Below are positions 16,005-24,964 of a stretch of 64,000 bases of DNA, piece by piece. Under the pieces are notes generated by a model, which was not told where the DNA came from, did not search any database, and saw only the letters and a program-made list of their open reading frames with translations. Origin of the DNA: CAYLRU01 sp964386565 (GTDB taxonomy: Bacteria > Desulfobacterota > Desulfobacteria > Desulfobacterales > UBA5616); assembly GCA_964386565.1 (NCBI GenBank), contig CAYLRU010000002.1:62001-126000 (forward strand), in the 5' to 3' direction. The first letter of the stretch is position 1; each line of letters begins with the position of its first letter. The translations under genes and the position numbers were made by a program.

Positions 16005-17021
16005 ATGGTTGATGGTATTCATACAGAAAATGTAACACAGTGGTTTTTGGAAAACATCCCCGGCGTTGTTGCGCCGCTGTCTTTTGAACTCATTGCGGGC
16101 GGCCGTTCGAATCTGACCTACAAGGTTCTCGACGCCGATCAAAACGGATATGTTTTACGACGCCCGCCGCTGGGACATGTCCTGGAAAGCGCCCACGACA
16201 TGGGCCGGGAGTATAAAATCATATCCTCTTTAGGTCCCACAAACATACCGGTGGCGCCCGCTCTCGGGCTCTGCAAGGACAGGGATGTGAACGGTGCCGA
16301 CTTTTATGTCATGAAATTTGTCGAAGGAAGAGTTTACACGGATTCCACGGATGCCGTGGATATTCCTGAAGATCAGCGCCGGGATCTGGGATTTAATGTT
16401 ATTGAAAACCTCGTACAACTGCACAAGATCAATCCGGACGACGTGGGACTCGGCGACCTGGGGAAAAAAGAGGACTACGTGGCACGCCAGGTCCGGCGAT
16501 GGACCAGGCAATGGGAAAAATCAAAAACCGAAGAAGTCCCGGAGATGGAGGAAGTAGGGAGACTGCTGAAGGAAAATATGCCGGTACAGATCGGCACCAG
16601 CATTGCACACGGCGATTACCGCATCGGCAATTTCATCATCAAGGACAACCGAATCGCCGCTATTCTGGATTGGGAACTGTGCACATTGGGTGATGCCCTG
16701 GCAGATGTGGCATATCTGTTGAACTGGTGGTATACGGCCGACGAAGTGGAACTGGGCAAGAGTGACGGCGCCCCCACTGCTGTGGGCGGATTTCCCACAA
16801 GGGATGAGTTGATTGATTACTATGAAAAAGCTACCGGCAGGGATCTTGGCCAAATCAATTATTACCGGGCACTGTCCTACTGGCGGCTTGCCGCCATCAG
16901 CCAGGGAGTATATTGCCGGTACGTGGAAGGCGTTATGGGGGACACCGGTGATATTGATCCCGTCTTCTTTAAAGATCGGCTTTTGCGACTCGCCAACTTG
17001 GCGCTTGAGATGCTCACGTAA
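16005..17021 (+). CDS. APH-like phosphotransferase (ACAD10/11 N-domain type)
   Basis: A 338-residue protein with the aminoglycoside-phosphotransferase fold. The Brenner motif HGDYRIGN (near 202-209) supplies the catalytic Asp, and ILDWE (near 222) the metal-binding Asp. The sequence resembles the kinase domain fused to acyl-CoA dehydrogenases in ACAD10/11, which phosphorylates 4-hydroxyacyl-CoA in hydroxy-acid breakdown. A minus-strand acyl-CoA dehydrogenase lies 1.3 kb downstream, giving weak contextual support. Antibiotic resistance is unlikely. The AAAGGGGGAG site before ATG 16005 supports the start. The next gene follows by 17 bases, so an operon is likely. Confidence 0.85.
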   Translation: MVDGIHTENVTQWFLENIPGVVAPLSFELIAGGRSNLTYKVLDADQNGYVLRRPPLGHVLESAHDMGREYKIISSLGPTNIPVAPALGLCKDRDVNGADFYVMKFVEGRVYTDSTDAVDIPEDQRRDLGFNVIENLVQLHKINPDDVGLGDLGKKEDYVARQVRRWTRQWEKSKTEEVPEMEEVGRLLKENMPVQIGTSIAHGDYRIGNFIIKDNRIAAILDWELCTLGDALADVAYLLNWWYTADEVELGKSDGAPTAVGGFPTRDELIDYYEKATGRDLGQINYYRALSYWRLAAISQGVYCRYVEGVMGDTGDIDPVFFKDRLLRLANLALEMLT

Positions 17022-17038
17022 AATAAGGCAGGATAGAA

Positions 17039-17642
17039 ATGCCCGTCAATGCAACCGTCTATTACGATTACCTGTGCCCGTATGCCTTTCGGTTATGCAC
17101 TCTTCTCGAAAGCATAAAGGCGGACATCCCCGGTGGACTCGATATTTCCTGGAAAACGTTTTCTTTAGAACAGCAAAACAGCAGAAAAGGGCCGGAATTT
17201 CTTCTATGGGAGCATCCGGAGTATCCCACTTACGGGATTCCCGCCCTGATCGCATCAAAGGCCGCAAAAAATCAGGGGCAGGAGTTGTTTTTAAAATTCC
17301 ATTTTGCCCTGTTCGACGCACGACACAATGGGTTTAAAAATATTTCTTCTTCCGAAATACTGAAAGATATCGCAAAACAGAGCGGGTTGGATATTGAACA
17401 ATTCGAACGGGATATAAAAAAAGAAGAGACAATACAATCAATGGCTCAGGACCACCTCCATGGAAAAACCCGCCACAACCTGTTCGGCGTTCCCTTTCTG
17501 GACTTTGACGGTAAAAATCCCGTTTACATCAAGCTCTCTTTACTTCCCGATTCAAAAGAAGAGCGAATCTCCCTGTTTGACCTGATATATGAGTCTGCCG
17601 TAAAGCATCCCTACCTGATGGAAATCAAGCGACCGGACCCGG
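17039..17642 (+). CDS. DsbA/FrnE-like thioredoxin-fold oxidoreductase, cut by assembly gap
   Basis: About 201 codons are visible before the N run. The N-terminus reads VYYDYLCPYAFR, the active-site position of DsbA/FrnE and 2-hydroxychromene-2-carboxylate isomerase relatives. Only one Cys is present (CPYA rather than CxxC), so disulfide exchange is doubtful and a glutathione- or CoA-dependent isomerase-like role is possible. Most of the fold is present, since family members are about 200-220 residues, so only a short tail is probably missing. It follows the APH-like gene by 17 bases. Confidence 0.78.
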
Positions 17643-17742
17643 NNNNNNNNNNNNNNNNNNNNNNNNNNNNNNNNNNNNNNNNNNNNNNNNNNNNNNNNNN
17701 NNNNNNNNNNNNNNNNNNNNNNNNNNNNNNNNNNNNNNNNNN
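17643..17742. other. Assembly gap 1 (100 N)
   Basis: Exactly 100 N, the conventional placeholder for a gap of unknown size. The 55 bases on either side do not match each other, so unlike gap 2 there is probably real missing sequence. It removes the 3' ends of the two converging genes at 17039 and 17743. Confidence 0.95.
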
Positions 17743-18263
17743 TACATGGGGCTTCCCTTTAACCCCATAAGCCCCTTGATGTACCAAATCTCTCCTAAAT
17801 GCTCGGCCGCGTGAACCAGCGTAGTGCCGCCGATGACATCATACAGGCTCCTCTTCCCGAGTACGGGCAACTCATGTACAATACCCAGGTCTTCATCCTT
17901 CAATGTTTCCAGGTATGCGTCCGTTTCTTTGAACACGGCATCCATATAAGCCAGAAAATCCGGCATGCTGGTGATTCTCACGGCAGCCGCCTGTTCGGCG
18001 TTCATTCCGGTGCCCTGTGCCTGTGGATCCATGCCCAGCTTTTTGTCCCAGCCTTGGGCATTCCACACCGGCGTTTTTTCCCGTAGAAGAAAATTCAATA
18101 CCATGTCCTCGGTACGAACCAGATGCCAAAGCGCAAATGCAATGTGATGCCCCTTGTCCATGGGCCTGAAGTGAAGCTGCTCATCGGTCAAATCCTTTAC
18201 AGCATCCACATAGGTGTTATGCATGTCTTTGATGGCCTTTTTAAAATAGTCCACGGTGCTCAT
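17743..18263 (-). CDS. DinB-family protein, 3' end lost in gap
   Basis: About 174 residues are visible. The sequence has the DinB/YfiT four-helix pattern: an N-terminal LTDEQLHFRP motif, then HHIAFALWHLVRTED near 35-50 with a metal-type His, and a final HAAEHLGEIWYIKGL segment with His residues spaced as in the family metal site. Members are metal-binding, often thiol-dependent transferases; the substrate is unknown. Typical length is 150-180 residues, so few residues are missing. ATG 18263 lies nine bases after GGAG; ATG 18269 is possible but too close to it. Confidence 0.8.
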
Positions 18264-18346
18264 GATCATTTGCTCCTTTCATCTGACGGGTTAAAATTTG
18301 CCACGATGCTGAACTGCCTATCCAATATCCAAACCCTAAAACTCAC

Positions 18347-19513
18347 CTAAATCCCCGAACCATCGGTCTTTAGCATCTGCCGGGCGATATTATACTGCTG
18401 GATTTGTGAAGTTCCTTCAAAAATTCTGAAAAGGCGAACATCCCGATACAGCCTGGCAATACTGTTTTCCTCCATGTATCCGGCACCGCCGAAAATCTGC
18501 AAGGCCCGATCTGCAACCCGGGAGACCATCTCAGATGCAAAATATTTTGAACAACAGATATCCGTAACCGGAATTTTACCGGTATCAAACCGTCGGGCGG
18601 ATTCCAGGGTCATGCATTTGGCCGCATAAATTTCCGCCCGGCAATCCGCCAGCATATTCTGTATGGACTGAAACTCCGCGATGGGACGGCTGAACTGCAC
18701 CCGTTTTTTTGCATAAGTCAACGCTTCTTCCAGCAGACGGATTGCCTGGCCCACACATGTGGCCGCCACATGCGTTCGGGCATGATTGATTCCCCTCAAT
18801 GCGGTTTTCAACCCGGCTCCTTCCATGCCCCCGACCAGTGCGGATGCCGGCACGCAACAGTTTTCAAAATAGACTTCCGTCACATGAGACCCGGCCTGCC
18901 CCAGCATTTTCGGGATTTCTCCCACTTTGACACCGGGGTTGTCTTTTTGGACAATAAAAGCCGAAACCCCGGCAGAGCCTTTTATCTCGGGATTTGTCCT
19001 GGCCATGACCAGAAATATATCCGCCTCCGGTGCATTGGTGATATACCGCTTGGTCCCGTTTATGACATATCCGTCTTTATCACGGATCGCACTGGTTTTA
19101 AGGGATCCGGCATCCGAGCCCGCCTCGGGTTCGGTCAAGGCAAAAGCACCGGTTACTTCACCGGATGCCATTTTCGGGAGATAGGCGGCACGCTGTTCCT
19201 CCGTACCGTAGTCCAGAAGACTTTGGGAACAAAGCCCGATGGTGGTGGAAAAACGAGATCGATATACCGCGGACGCCTGGGTAAATTCAAAGGTGCACAA
19301 AACCTGTTGCTCCATGTTCAGGCCAAGTCCTCCGTATTTTTCAGGAATGGAGATGCCGAAAAGTCCCATTTCCCGGATTTCCTGTACGATTTCCCCGGGG
19401 ATGCGGTTTTCGGTTTCAAGACGATATTCATTGGGCCGAAGGCGCTCCTGTGTGAACTGTCTTACTTTCTTGAGATATGCTTCGAATTCATCGGTTTTCA
19501 TGCCGTGATGCAT
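18347..19513 (-). CDS. Acyl-CoA dehydrogenase
   Basis: A 388-residue FAD enzyme with the full three-domain fold: the LTEPEAGSD flavin-binding strand near 129-137, a TKRYITNAPEA beta strand following it, and the C-terminal FEGTSQIQ motif near 365-372, whose Glu is the usual catalytic base position in this subgroup. It oxidises an acyl-CoA at alpha-beta and passes electrons to ETF; chain specificity is not evident. The AAGGA site before ATG 19513 supports the start. It is 83 bases upstream of the DinB-like gene on the same strand. The plus-strand paralogue at 32128 is diverged, not a recent duplicate. Confidence 0.93.
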   Translation of the reverse strand: MHHGMKTDEFEAYLKKVRQFTQERLRPNEYRLETENRIPGEIVQEIREMGLFGISIPEKYGGLGLNMEQQVLCTFEFTQASAVYRSRFSTTIGLCSQSLLDYGTEEQRAAYLPKMASGEVTGAFALTEPEAGSDAGSLKTSAIRDKDGYVINGTKRYITNAPEADIFLVMARTNPEIKGSAGVSAFIVQKDNPGVKVGEIPKMLGQAGSHVTEVYFENCCVPASALVGGMEGAGLKTALRGINHARTHVAATCVGQAIRLLEEALTYAKKRVQFSRPIAEFQSIQNMLADCRAEIYAAKCMTLESARRFDTGKIPVTDICCSKYFASEMVSRVADRALQIFGGAGYMEENSIARLYRDVRLFRIFEGTSQIQQYNIARQMLKTDGSGI

Positions 19514-19603
19514 TTTGTACTTTCCTTATCATAAAAGAACCGTCTGAATATTGTTATACGCCTGTCTTGCAGCTTACAGCGTACCACATTTTTTTGATCC
19601 GTT

Positions 19604-20449
19604 TCACCATAGCCCCTCAAACAAATCTTTTTCCTTATATTTCATATTGCATCCGGAAATACAAACATAGTGTTCAAATTTAAAAAACTCGTTCATCTGC
19701 TCCTGGGGCATCCATCTGAAAAAACTTTTCGGGCCCATCTGACTGTGATGACACAACAGGGCTTCAAATTTTTTCGGCAAAAACTCCTCGATATCAATGG
19801 TAGTCGTAATCTCATCATCCGGCGTCCCCAAAAACTCGGGATTAAGTCCCAACGCTTCTTTCCGTTCTTCCGCCAATTGGCGTATTTTTCGCATCCGATC
19901 CAGGGAAAGTGCCGTGTAATAAAGCTTTTTCGCCTGCCATGGCGCGAGCTTCTTTTCACCTTTGCATTCAGGATCACCTGCTGCATAAAATGCCTTGACC
20001 GTTACTCTATTGGCCATTATGTGATCCGGGTGACCATAAACACCCTTTTCGTTGTAAGTAACAACAACATCCGGTTTTACCTCGCGAATGATATCCACCA
20101 GACGGAATGTTGCCTCTTCGATATCGGCCTTTGCAAAAGCCAGAGGGTTATTGTTTTTAAAACTTCCTGCCATTCCCGAATCCCGGTACCCCAGGAAATA
20201 ACTTGACTGAACACCCAGAACCGCAAGGGCGTTTTTCAGCTCCATCATCCGAATTTCTTCAACAGACATGTCCGGATCCGGAAAAACAAACTCCGGGTTG
20301 TTGATATCTCCTTCTTCGCCCCGGGTACAGTATACGACAACCGTCTTCACTCCCATGGATGCATATTTTGCCAATGTACCGCCCGTGCCGATGGATTCAT
20401 CATCCGGATGTGCATGAACGGCCATTAATGTCGGCGTTTTATCTTTCAT
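19604..20449 (-). CDS. PIG-L/LmbE-family zinc deacetylase
   Basis: A 281-residue protein with the signature AHPDDE (residues 13-18) and a second metal motif YGHPDH near 143-148, the zinc ligands of GlcNAc-type deacetylases (MshB, Mca, BshB). The long C-terminal region with LPKKFEALLCHHSQM resembles Mca/BshB-like enzymes that act on thiol-sugar conjugates, but the substrate cannot be assigned. A DinB-like protein encoded nearby is compatible with low-molecular-weight thiol chemistry, which is inference only. AAGGA lies 12 bases before ATG 20449. Confidence 0.87.
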   Translation of the reverse strand: MKDKTPTLMAVHAHPDDESIGTGGTLAKYASMGVKTVVVYCTRGEEGDINNPEFVFPDPDMSVEEIRMMELKNALAVLGVQSSYFLGYRDSGMAGSFKNNNPLAFAKADIEEATFRLVDIIREVKPDVVVTYNEKGVYGHPDHIMANRVTVKAFYAAGDPECKGEKKLAPWQAKKLYYTALSLDRMRKIRQLAEERKEALGLNPEFLGTPDDEITTTIDIEEFLPKKFEALLCHHSQMGPKSFFRWMPQEQMNEFFKFEHYVCISGCNMKYKEKDLFEGLW

Positions 20450-20547
20450 CTGGTTTCCATTTCCTTGATTTGTAGTTAATCTGCCTGCAGTTCAACGAGT
20501 ATAGAAAAACAGCGAAAAGGAGTCAAACAATTCATTCTCATGTATAA

Positions 20548-20813
20548 CCATTTAATATTATTTTTTATCATGTTTATCCGGAGCAAAGGATCGGACTTTA
20601 TGGCAACGTCGGCAATATACCAATTTTCAAAACAGGAACCCTGGTGGATAAAAATCACTGGATATCACCAAGTCGGAGGGTCGAGAAGTCTTTAAAAGAC
20701 CGGAACAAACAGCAGACTTTGTCATCAAATGCTTTCATCCGGAATTTATGGGAAGCCCGGGCATGTCGGATGAAGAACTTGTGGAATGCATGGCCGAATC
20801 GATCCTGTCATAA
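20548..20813 (+). pseudogene. Decayed coding fragment of unknown family
   Basis: Between the PIG-L and corrinoid-activation genes, two plus-strand frames give protein-like sequence that joins only through a frameshift near 20650. The first frame, from 20548, contains IGLYGNVGNIPIFKTGTLVD. The second contains KSEGREVFKRPEQTADFVI and ends in EELVECMAESILS at stop 20811-20813. No start codon or ribosome site is seen. I do not recognise the family. A real small gene is less likely than a remnant. Confidence 0.4.
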
Positions 20814-20866
20814 ATCATGTAAGAATATGGAACAGTACTTCCTTGACCATCCGCGCCGGTTCGCGG

Positions 20867-21556
20867 TTATTCATTATCCGTTCTTCTCCACTGGCATTGT
20901 TTTTTGGGGCATAGTGAACACGGATTTTTCAGTCCCACGGTTTCAGCCGCCGCTATGACGCATGAAATGGACTTGCGCGGCATCATCACCATATAAGACG
21001 ACAGCGTTACATCGATTTGATCGGCATCGAGGGCCTTAAATACGACCTGCTGTCCATCAAGGGGCCAATCACAATACCCCGGGCTGATCCGTCTGCTGAA
21101 CTGCATCCGGTTTTGAAGGACTATCTCTTTCAAGTGCTGTTCCACGTCGTCTGCAACCATTTCGACGAGTTCCGCCCCCACCCGGTCAAAGACCCATTGA
21201 TCGAAAATATCATGGCGCGATTCGGCTGCGATTTCCAATTCCCTGCCGATAGTCGCCAGCATAAAAACAATGCGGCGGTCTTTATCGCACCGATTGACCA
21301 GGGAAGCAAACATGGGACTTTGGATCGGGCCGACATCCGTCACGACCATGTCTTTCTTCGAACTCAAAACCGGCAGAATGCGACCAATGGCTTTGGGCTT
21401 TACTTTTTTTTCAACAATCCGAATCGCCGATTCAAGGGGCTTTGCAATTTTTCCCGACAGCTCAGGGTTCCCTGAACCTCCTGTTCCGGTATAAATCTTT
21501 TCTTCAAGGCGTCTGATCAGATCAGACGTCACAGGCGGTTCCATCAGGATCATCAA
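20867..21556 (-). CDS. MetH-type corrinoid activation-domain protein (AdoMet-binding)
   Basis: A 229-residue stand-alone version of the reactivation domain of cobalamin-dependent methionine synthase. The diagnostic RISPGYCDWPL segment (near 153-163) is the AdoMet-binding RxxPGY motif. A Cys-rich tail, CSLCPKKQC, follows. In MetH this domain supplies reductive methylation of inactive cob(II)alamin. The start ATG overlaps the stop of the corrinoid-protein gene in an ATGA arrangement, so this protein most likely repairs that corrinoid protein. It therefore takes the place of RamA-type activases in the cluster. Confidence 0.88.
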   Translation of the reverse strand: MMILMEPPVTSDLIRRLEEKIYTGTGGSGNPELSGKIAKPLESAIRIVEKKVKPKAIGRILPVLSSKKDMVVTDVGPIQSPMFASLVNRCDKDRRIVFMLATIGRELEIAAESRHDIFDQWVFDRVGAELVEMVADDVEQHLKEIVLQNRMQFSRRISPGYCDWPLDGQQVVFKALDADQIDVTLSSYMVMMPRKSISCVIAAAETVGLKNPCSLCPKKQCQWRRTDNE

Positions 21557-22209
21557 CCGATTCCCCCGGCCTTTTGCAGCATTTTTCGGGTCTGTTCGAG
21601 TACGGTTACGGCGGACTCCGCATACCCGTCCGCACCGTAGGATCGGGCCAGTGTTTCATCTAACGGTGCCCCCCCCACCATGACAAGGGTTTCTGGAGAG
21701 GCCTTTTTGACATCTTTAATAATTTCCGGCATCAGTGACATGGTCGTGGACATCATGGCGGAAAGGGCCAGCACCCGGGCATTTTTCCCCTTTACCGCCT
21801 TTACGAACACCTCTTTTCGGACCTGTGCGCCGAGATCGGTTACCCAATATCCAAAGCTTTCATAAATCAGCGAAATGATATTCTTGCCCAGATCGTGGGG
21901 ATCTCCCTCAACAACACCGATGACCAGTGAAACCGGATTTTCGTCAGCCGGGGAATCCGTTCCTTTGCGACGCAGCACCTTAAGTCCCTGTGCCGTCAGA
22001 TCCAGGCTGATTAAAAGCTCGGGCAAAGAGGATTCATTGGACAAAAGTTTTTTGCGAACCCGGTCCAGCCCGTTCAATATGGATTGTCGAATCGCGGTAC
22101 CGCTCAACCCGCCGGCAAGGGCGGCGTCCATTGCTGGGTAAATCATTTTTTCGTCCCGGGTGATAACCGCATTTTCCAGGTTTTCCAGTAAGATGGTTTT
22201 TTGCGTCAT
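21553..22209 (-). CDS. Methyltransferase cognate corrinoid (B12-binding) protein
   Basis: A 218-residue two-domain protein: a helical cap (about 1-90) and a Rossmann cobalamin-binding domain with the axial-His signature DPHDLG (Asp103, His105, Gly108), an SA-MMST loop near 150 and a VGGAP segment near 185. It carries a methyl group on cobalt between two methyltransferases, as in MtaC, MtbC or MtvC. The gene is flanked by a UroD-like methyltransferase upstream and the activation protein downstream. The methyl donor is unknown because no recognisable first methyltransferase is present. Confidence 0.92.
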   Translation of the reverse strand: MTQKTILLENLENAVITRDEKMIYPAMDAALAGGLSGTAIRQSILNGLDRVRKKLLSNESSLPELLISLDLTAQGLKVLRRKGTDSPADENPVSLVIGVVEGDPHDLGKNIISLIYESFGYWVTDLGAQVRKEVFVKAVKGKNARVLALSAMMSTTMSLMPEIIKDVKKASPETLVMVGGAPLDETLARSYGADGYAESAVTVLEQTRKMLQKAGGIG

Positions 22210-22282
22210 GACGACCCTCTTGGTAATGGGGATACTCCTTTTTGGGTTTTCAGTTTTGGGTTATGGGTAACCCGGATATGTT

Positions 22283-23308
22283 CTATACGCAGTATTCTTT
22301 TGCCGCCTCGATAATGGCTTCCACGTTTTCAAAGGGCCCGTTGGGAGGGAATTCACACCCCGGGGCCAAAACAAAATTGCCGCCCGGCGCCAGGTCTTCG
22401 ATTATCGCTCTGCACTCCGCTTTTACATCCGAAGCGTTACCCCAGCTTAAGACCGGCGTACTGATGTTACCGACCAACACCACCTGGTTTCCGTACTTTT
22501 TTTTCAATTCTTTTCGATCCCTGCAGTCGTCCGGCAACTGGGCAAAGGATATGGCCATGGGCTCCATATACTTGATCTGGGAATCGAAATACGGTCCGTC
22601 GCCGCAGTTATGAACAAAGACGATTCCCTGTTTTTTACGTATGGCATTGGCCATTTCCCGAACGAAAGGACCTTCGATTTCTTCCCACAGTTCTCTGCTC
22701 AAACCGCTCCAGGATGCCAGCAGTGTGTCCAGGGCCACGGTCATCAGTCCGGCGTCGGAAAGCGCTTCAATATATTCAATCAGCACTTCCGTTACGATTT
22801 CCATCCCTGCCATGACGTCCGACTTATTAAGGATGCAGTCTTTTAACAGGTACTGAGCCCCGCGCATCATGTTCAACACGGCCAGGGGCCCCAGGCACAG
22901 GCTTGCAATGGAGCCGCCTTCAAACCGCTTGTCGTTTATGACGAGACGGATGGTTTCCAGCACACCTTGCATTCGCCTCGCGTTTTTAACATCGATCCGT
23001 TCCAGCTTCCGATAATCCGAAGCATCCTTGATCAATGGATCCGAATAATCCGGATAGGGCGTGGACTCCTCGGGATACACTATTTTTTGCCCGAAGTCCG
23101 CCGCCTCGATGGAAAGATCCGTCCACGCCAGAACCGATCCCCCATATTTTTCGTAGGCGCACAGATAGGATTCAGCCGTGGCAGCGGGATTGGTTGCAAA
23201 CTCCCGATAGGATACGCCGGCCAGTCTCCTGGCCGCACCGCAGAGGACCACGCTGTAAGGAAGCAAAGATGCATCATACAGTTCCTCCGGCAACAGGGTT
23301 TCAGTCAT
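22283..23308 (-). CDS. UroD/MtaA-family corrinoid methyltransferase
   Basis: A 341-residue protein of the uroporphyrinogen-decarboxylase superfamily, methyltransferase branch (MtaA, MtbA, CmuA C-domain). The zinc site HNCG (near 250-253) is present, with a further Cys in the C-terminal APGCEFP segment (near 318). In characterised members these zinc ligands activate a thiol acceptor such as coenzyme M. A heme role is unlikely because the decarboxylase arginines are not apparent and the gene lies 73 bases upstream of a corrinoid-protein gene. It could move methyl to or from the corrinoid; the direction is unknown. Confidence 0.88.
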   Translation of the reverse strand: MTETLLPEELYDASLLPYSVVLCGAARRLAGVSYREFATNPAATAESYLCAYEKYGGSVLAWTDLSIEAADFGQKIVYPEESTPYPDYSDPLIKDASDYRKLERIDVKNARRMQGVLETIRLVINDKRFEGGSIASLCLGPLAVLNMMRGAQYLLKDCILNKSDVMAGMEIVTEVLIEYIEALSDAGLMTVALDTLLASWSGLSRELWEEIEGPFVREMANAIRKKQGIVFVHNCGDGPYFDSQIKYMEPMAISFAQLPDDCRDRKELKKKYGNQVVLVGNISTPVLSWGNASDVKAECRAIIEDLAPGGNFVLAPGCEFPPNGPFENVEAIIEAAKEYCV

Positions 23309-23316
23309 AATATCAC

Positions 23317-24723
23317 CTATTTACGATGGTTTTTTGTCAATTGATACAACGCCACGAGACCGGCAATAGCCTTTTCCGGGGACCTGAATACGACGACATT
23401 GTTATCTTCAAGCCACTTTAAAGCCTCGTGGCATCCGGGTTCCTTGCCGGTGATCCAAAGAGCAGTCGGTTTCCCGGCCCGGGCCGCTTTAACAAACATG
23501 TTGAAAAACTCCCTGGGCAAAAGCAGCATTTTATCGTGAAGCTGGAAGGCGAGCATATCCACGTTGGGATCCGCCGTCATTGCCTTGATCCATGTCCCGT
23601 AGACCGTTACGGGATCCTTGAACTGCATGGTCACACCGAGATCCCATGGATTTGGGGCAATATCCCATGACGGAAAAACTTTTTCAAGCATCTCCAGCGT
23701 GGATTCGCTGATCTCTGCCATGGTCAGACCGGACCGCTCGCACAAATCGGTTATCATAACCCCCAGTCCTCCGGGAAGCATGGCAATGGCAACGCGGTTT
23801 CCCTTCGGCAAAATACCGACAAACCGGTCCAGGGCACGGGTGATATCAAAAAACGCCTCGGTTGTATCCACCCTTATGGCGCCGACCTGCTTCAAGGCAC
23901 CGTCAAAAACCCGGTCGCTGCCCCGAACCATGGCCCCTGTGTGAGAGGCGGCCGCTTTTGCGCCGATCGGTGTTCTTCCGGTCTTCAGCACCACGATCTG
24001 CTTGCCTTTTTCCCTGGCTTCGTGAAGAAGGTTGAAAAAACGTCTGCCGCTTCCGCCGATGCTTTCCATATGTATGCCGATAACGGATGTGAACGGATCG
24101 GAAATGAGATAGCTCAGGGCATCCACCTCGTTGATGTCCATCTTGTTGCCCAGATCGATCAGCTTGTTAAAATGAAAGTTAAAATCCGATAAAAGCCAGT
24201 CAAATGCCGGCTCATAGAGGCCGGACTGAAATATCAGGGACAGGTTCCCCGGTTCGATTTTCTTCAGCTCATGAAAGCTGACGGCAAATTTTCCCTGGAC
24301 ATTAATCGGGCTCAAGGCATTGGGACCGATGGCTCTCATGCCGTATTCTTGCAAAAGGTCCGACATCTTTTGTTGAATTTCTTTTCCCTCCCTTCCGATT
24401 TCCGAAAACCCTCCGGCGATAAGGGTTACCCGCTTAATGCCTTTTTCAGCGCACTCTTTCAGCACCTTGGGCGTCATGGCGGCGGAAACTCCGATAACGG
24501 CCAGGTCCACGACTTCTTCGATCTTCTTAACGTCCGTATATGTTTTTAATCCCAGAATTTCCTTTTCATTGGGATTGACGGGATAGATTCGTCCTTCATA
24601 CCCCAGGTTGATCAGATTGCCCACCAGGTGATAATTGTTTCGCTCGGTATTATTTGAAGCACCGATAATGGCCACACTTTCAGGTTCAACAAATTTTTTT
24701 AAAAAATGCTCAGAATCAGTCAT
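23317..24723 (-). CDS. CoA-binding acyl-CoA synthetase (NDP-forming) alpha-subunit-like protein
   Basis: A 468-residue protein with a CoA-binding Rossmann domain (VAIIGASNN near 18-26), a succinyl-CoA-ligase-like middle domain and the SHTGAMVRG motif near 266-274, whose His is the phosphorylated residue in acetyl/acyl-CoA synthetase alpha subunits. The ATP-grasp beta domain usually fused or encoded nearby is missing here. Either a beta subunit is encoded elsewhere or the protein works differently. It begins the minus-strand cluster and ends eight bases before the methyltransferase gene, so it is very probably cotranscribed with the corrinoid genes. Confidence 0.87.
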   Translation of the reverse strand: MTDSEHFLKKFVEPESVAIIGASNNTERNNYHLVGNLINLGYEGRIYPVNPNEKEILGLKTYTDVKKIEEVVDLAVIGVSAAMTPKVLKECAEKGIKRVTLIAGGFSEIGREGKEIQQKMSDLLQEYGMRAIGPNALSPINVQGKFAVSFHELKKIEPGNLSLIFQSGLYEPAFDWLLSDFNFHFNKLIDLGNKMDINEVDALSYLISDPFTSVIGIHMESIGGSGRRFFNLLHEAREKGKQIVVLKTGRTPIGAKAAASHTGAMVRGSDRVFDGALKQVGAIRVDTTEAFFDITRALDRFVGILPKGNRVAIAMLPGGLGVMITDLCERSGLTMAEISESTLEMLEKVFPSWDIAPNPWDLGVTMQFKDPVTVYGTWIKAMTADPNVDMLAFQLHDKMLLLPREFFNMFVKAARAGKPTALWITGKEPGCHEALKWLEDNNVVVFRSPEKAIAGLVALYQLTKNHRK

Positions 24724-24863
24724 GGGTTACGCTGCATTCCTTTCCAATTTTGAATTTATTTTAGAAGCATTTGCCCGCAATGTGAAAAATCAGCAGGTGA
24801 TAGATAAAAAAAAGAACACCCGATCCTTAATACCTATAACTTAAGCACTTAAACAAAATTCAG

Positions 24864-24910
24864 TTGAGATTTCCGTTGAAACATGGTCTATATAGTAAAG
24901 TTTATTTACT
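24864..24910 (+). promoter_or_regulatory. Probable sigma-70 promoter with an overlapping operator-like repeat
   Basis: TTGAGA (24864-24869), a 17-base spacer and TCTATA (24887-24892) form a fair promoter. Directly downstream, AGTAAA (24894-24899) and TTTACT (24905-24910) make an inverted repeat where a repressor could block initiation. It leads to the enoyl-CoA hydratase gene at 24965. Confidence 0.4.
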
Positions 24911-24964
24911 TAGGTCAATTCATTTTTTGATTGAATCCGCCAAAAGTAAAAAGGAGAAAGCCAA

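Noticed and set aside
16005..17021. Aminoglycoside resistance gene
   Set aside because: The APH fold is shared with ACAD10/11-type kinases, and the context is acyl-CoA metabolism rather than resistance or mobile DNA.
22210..22282. Possible cobalamin riboswitch near the corrinoid cluster
   Set aside because: The gaps in this cluster are too short and no B12-box consensus is visible; none was found at 24724-24964 either.
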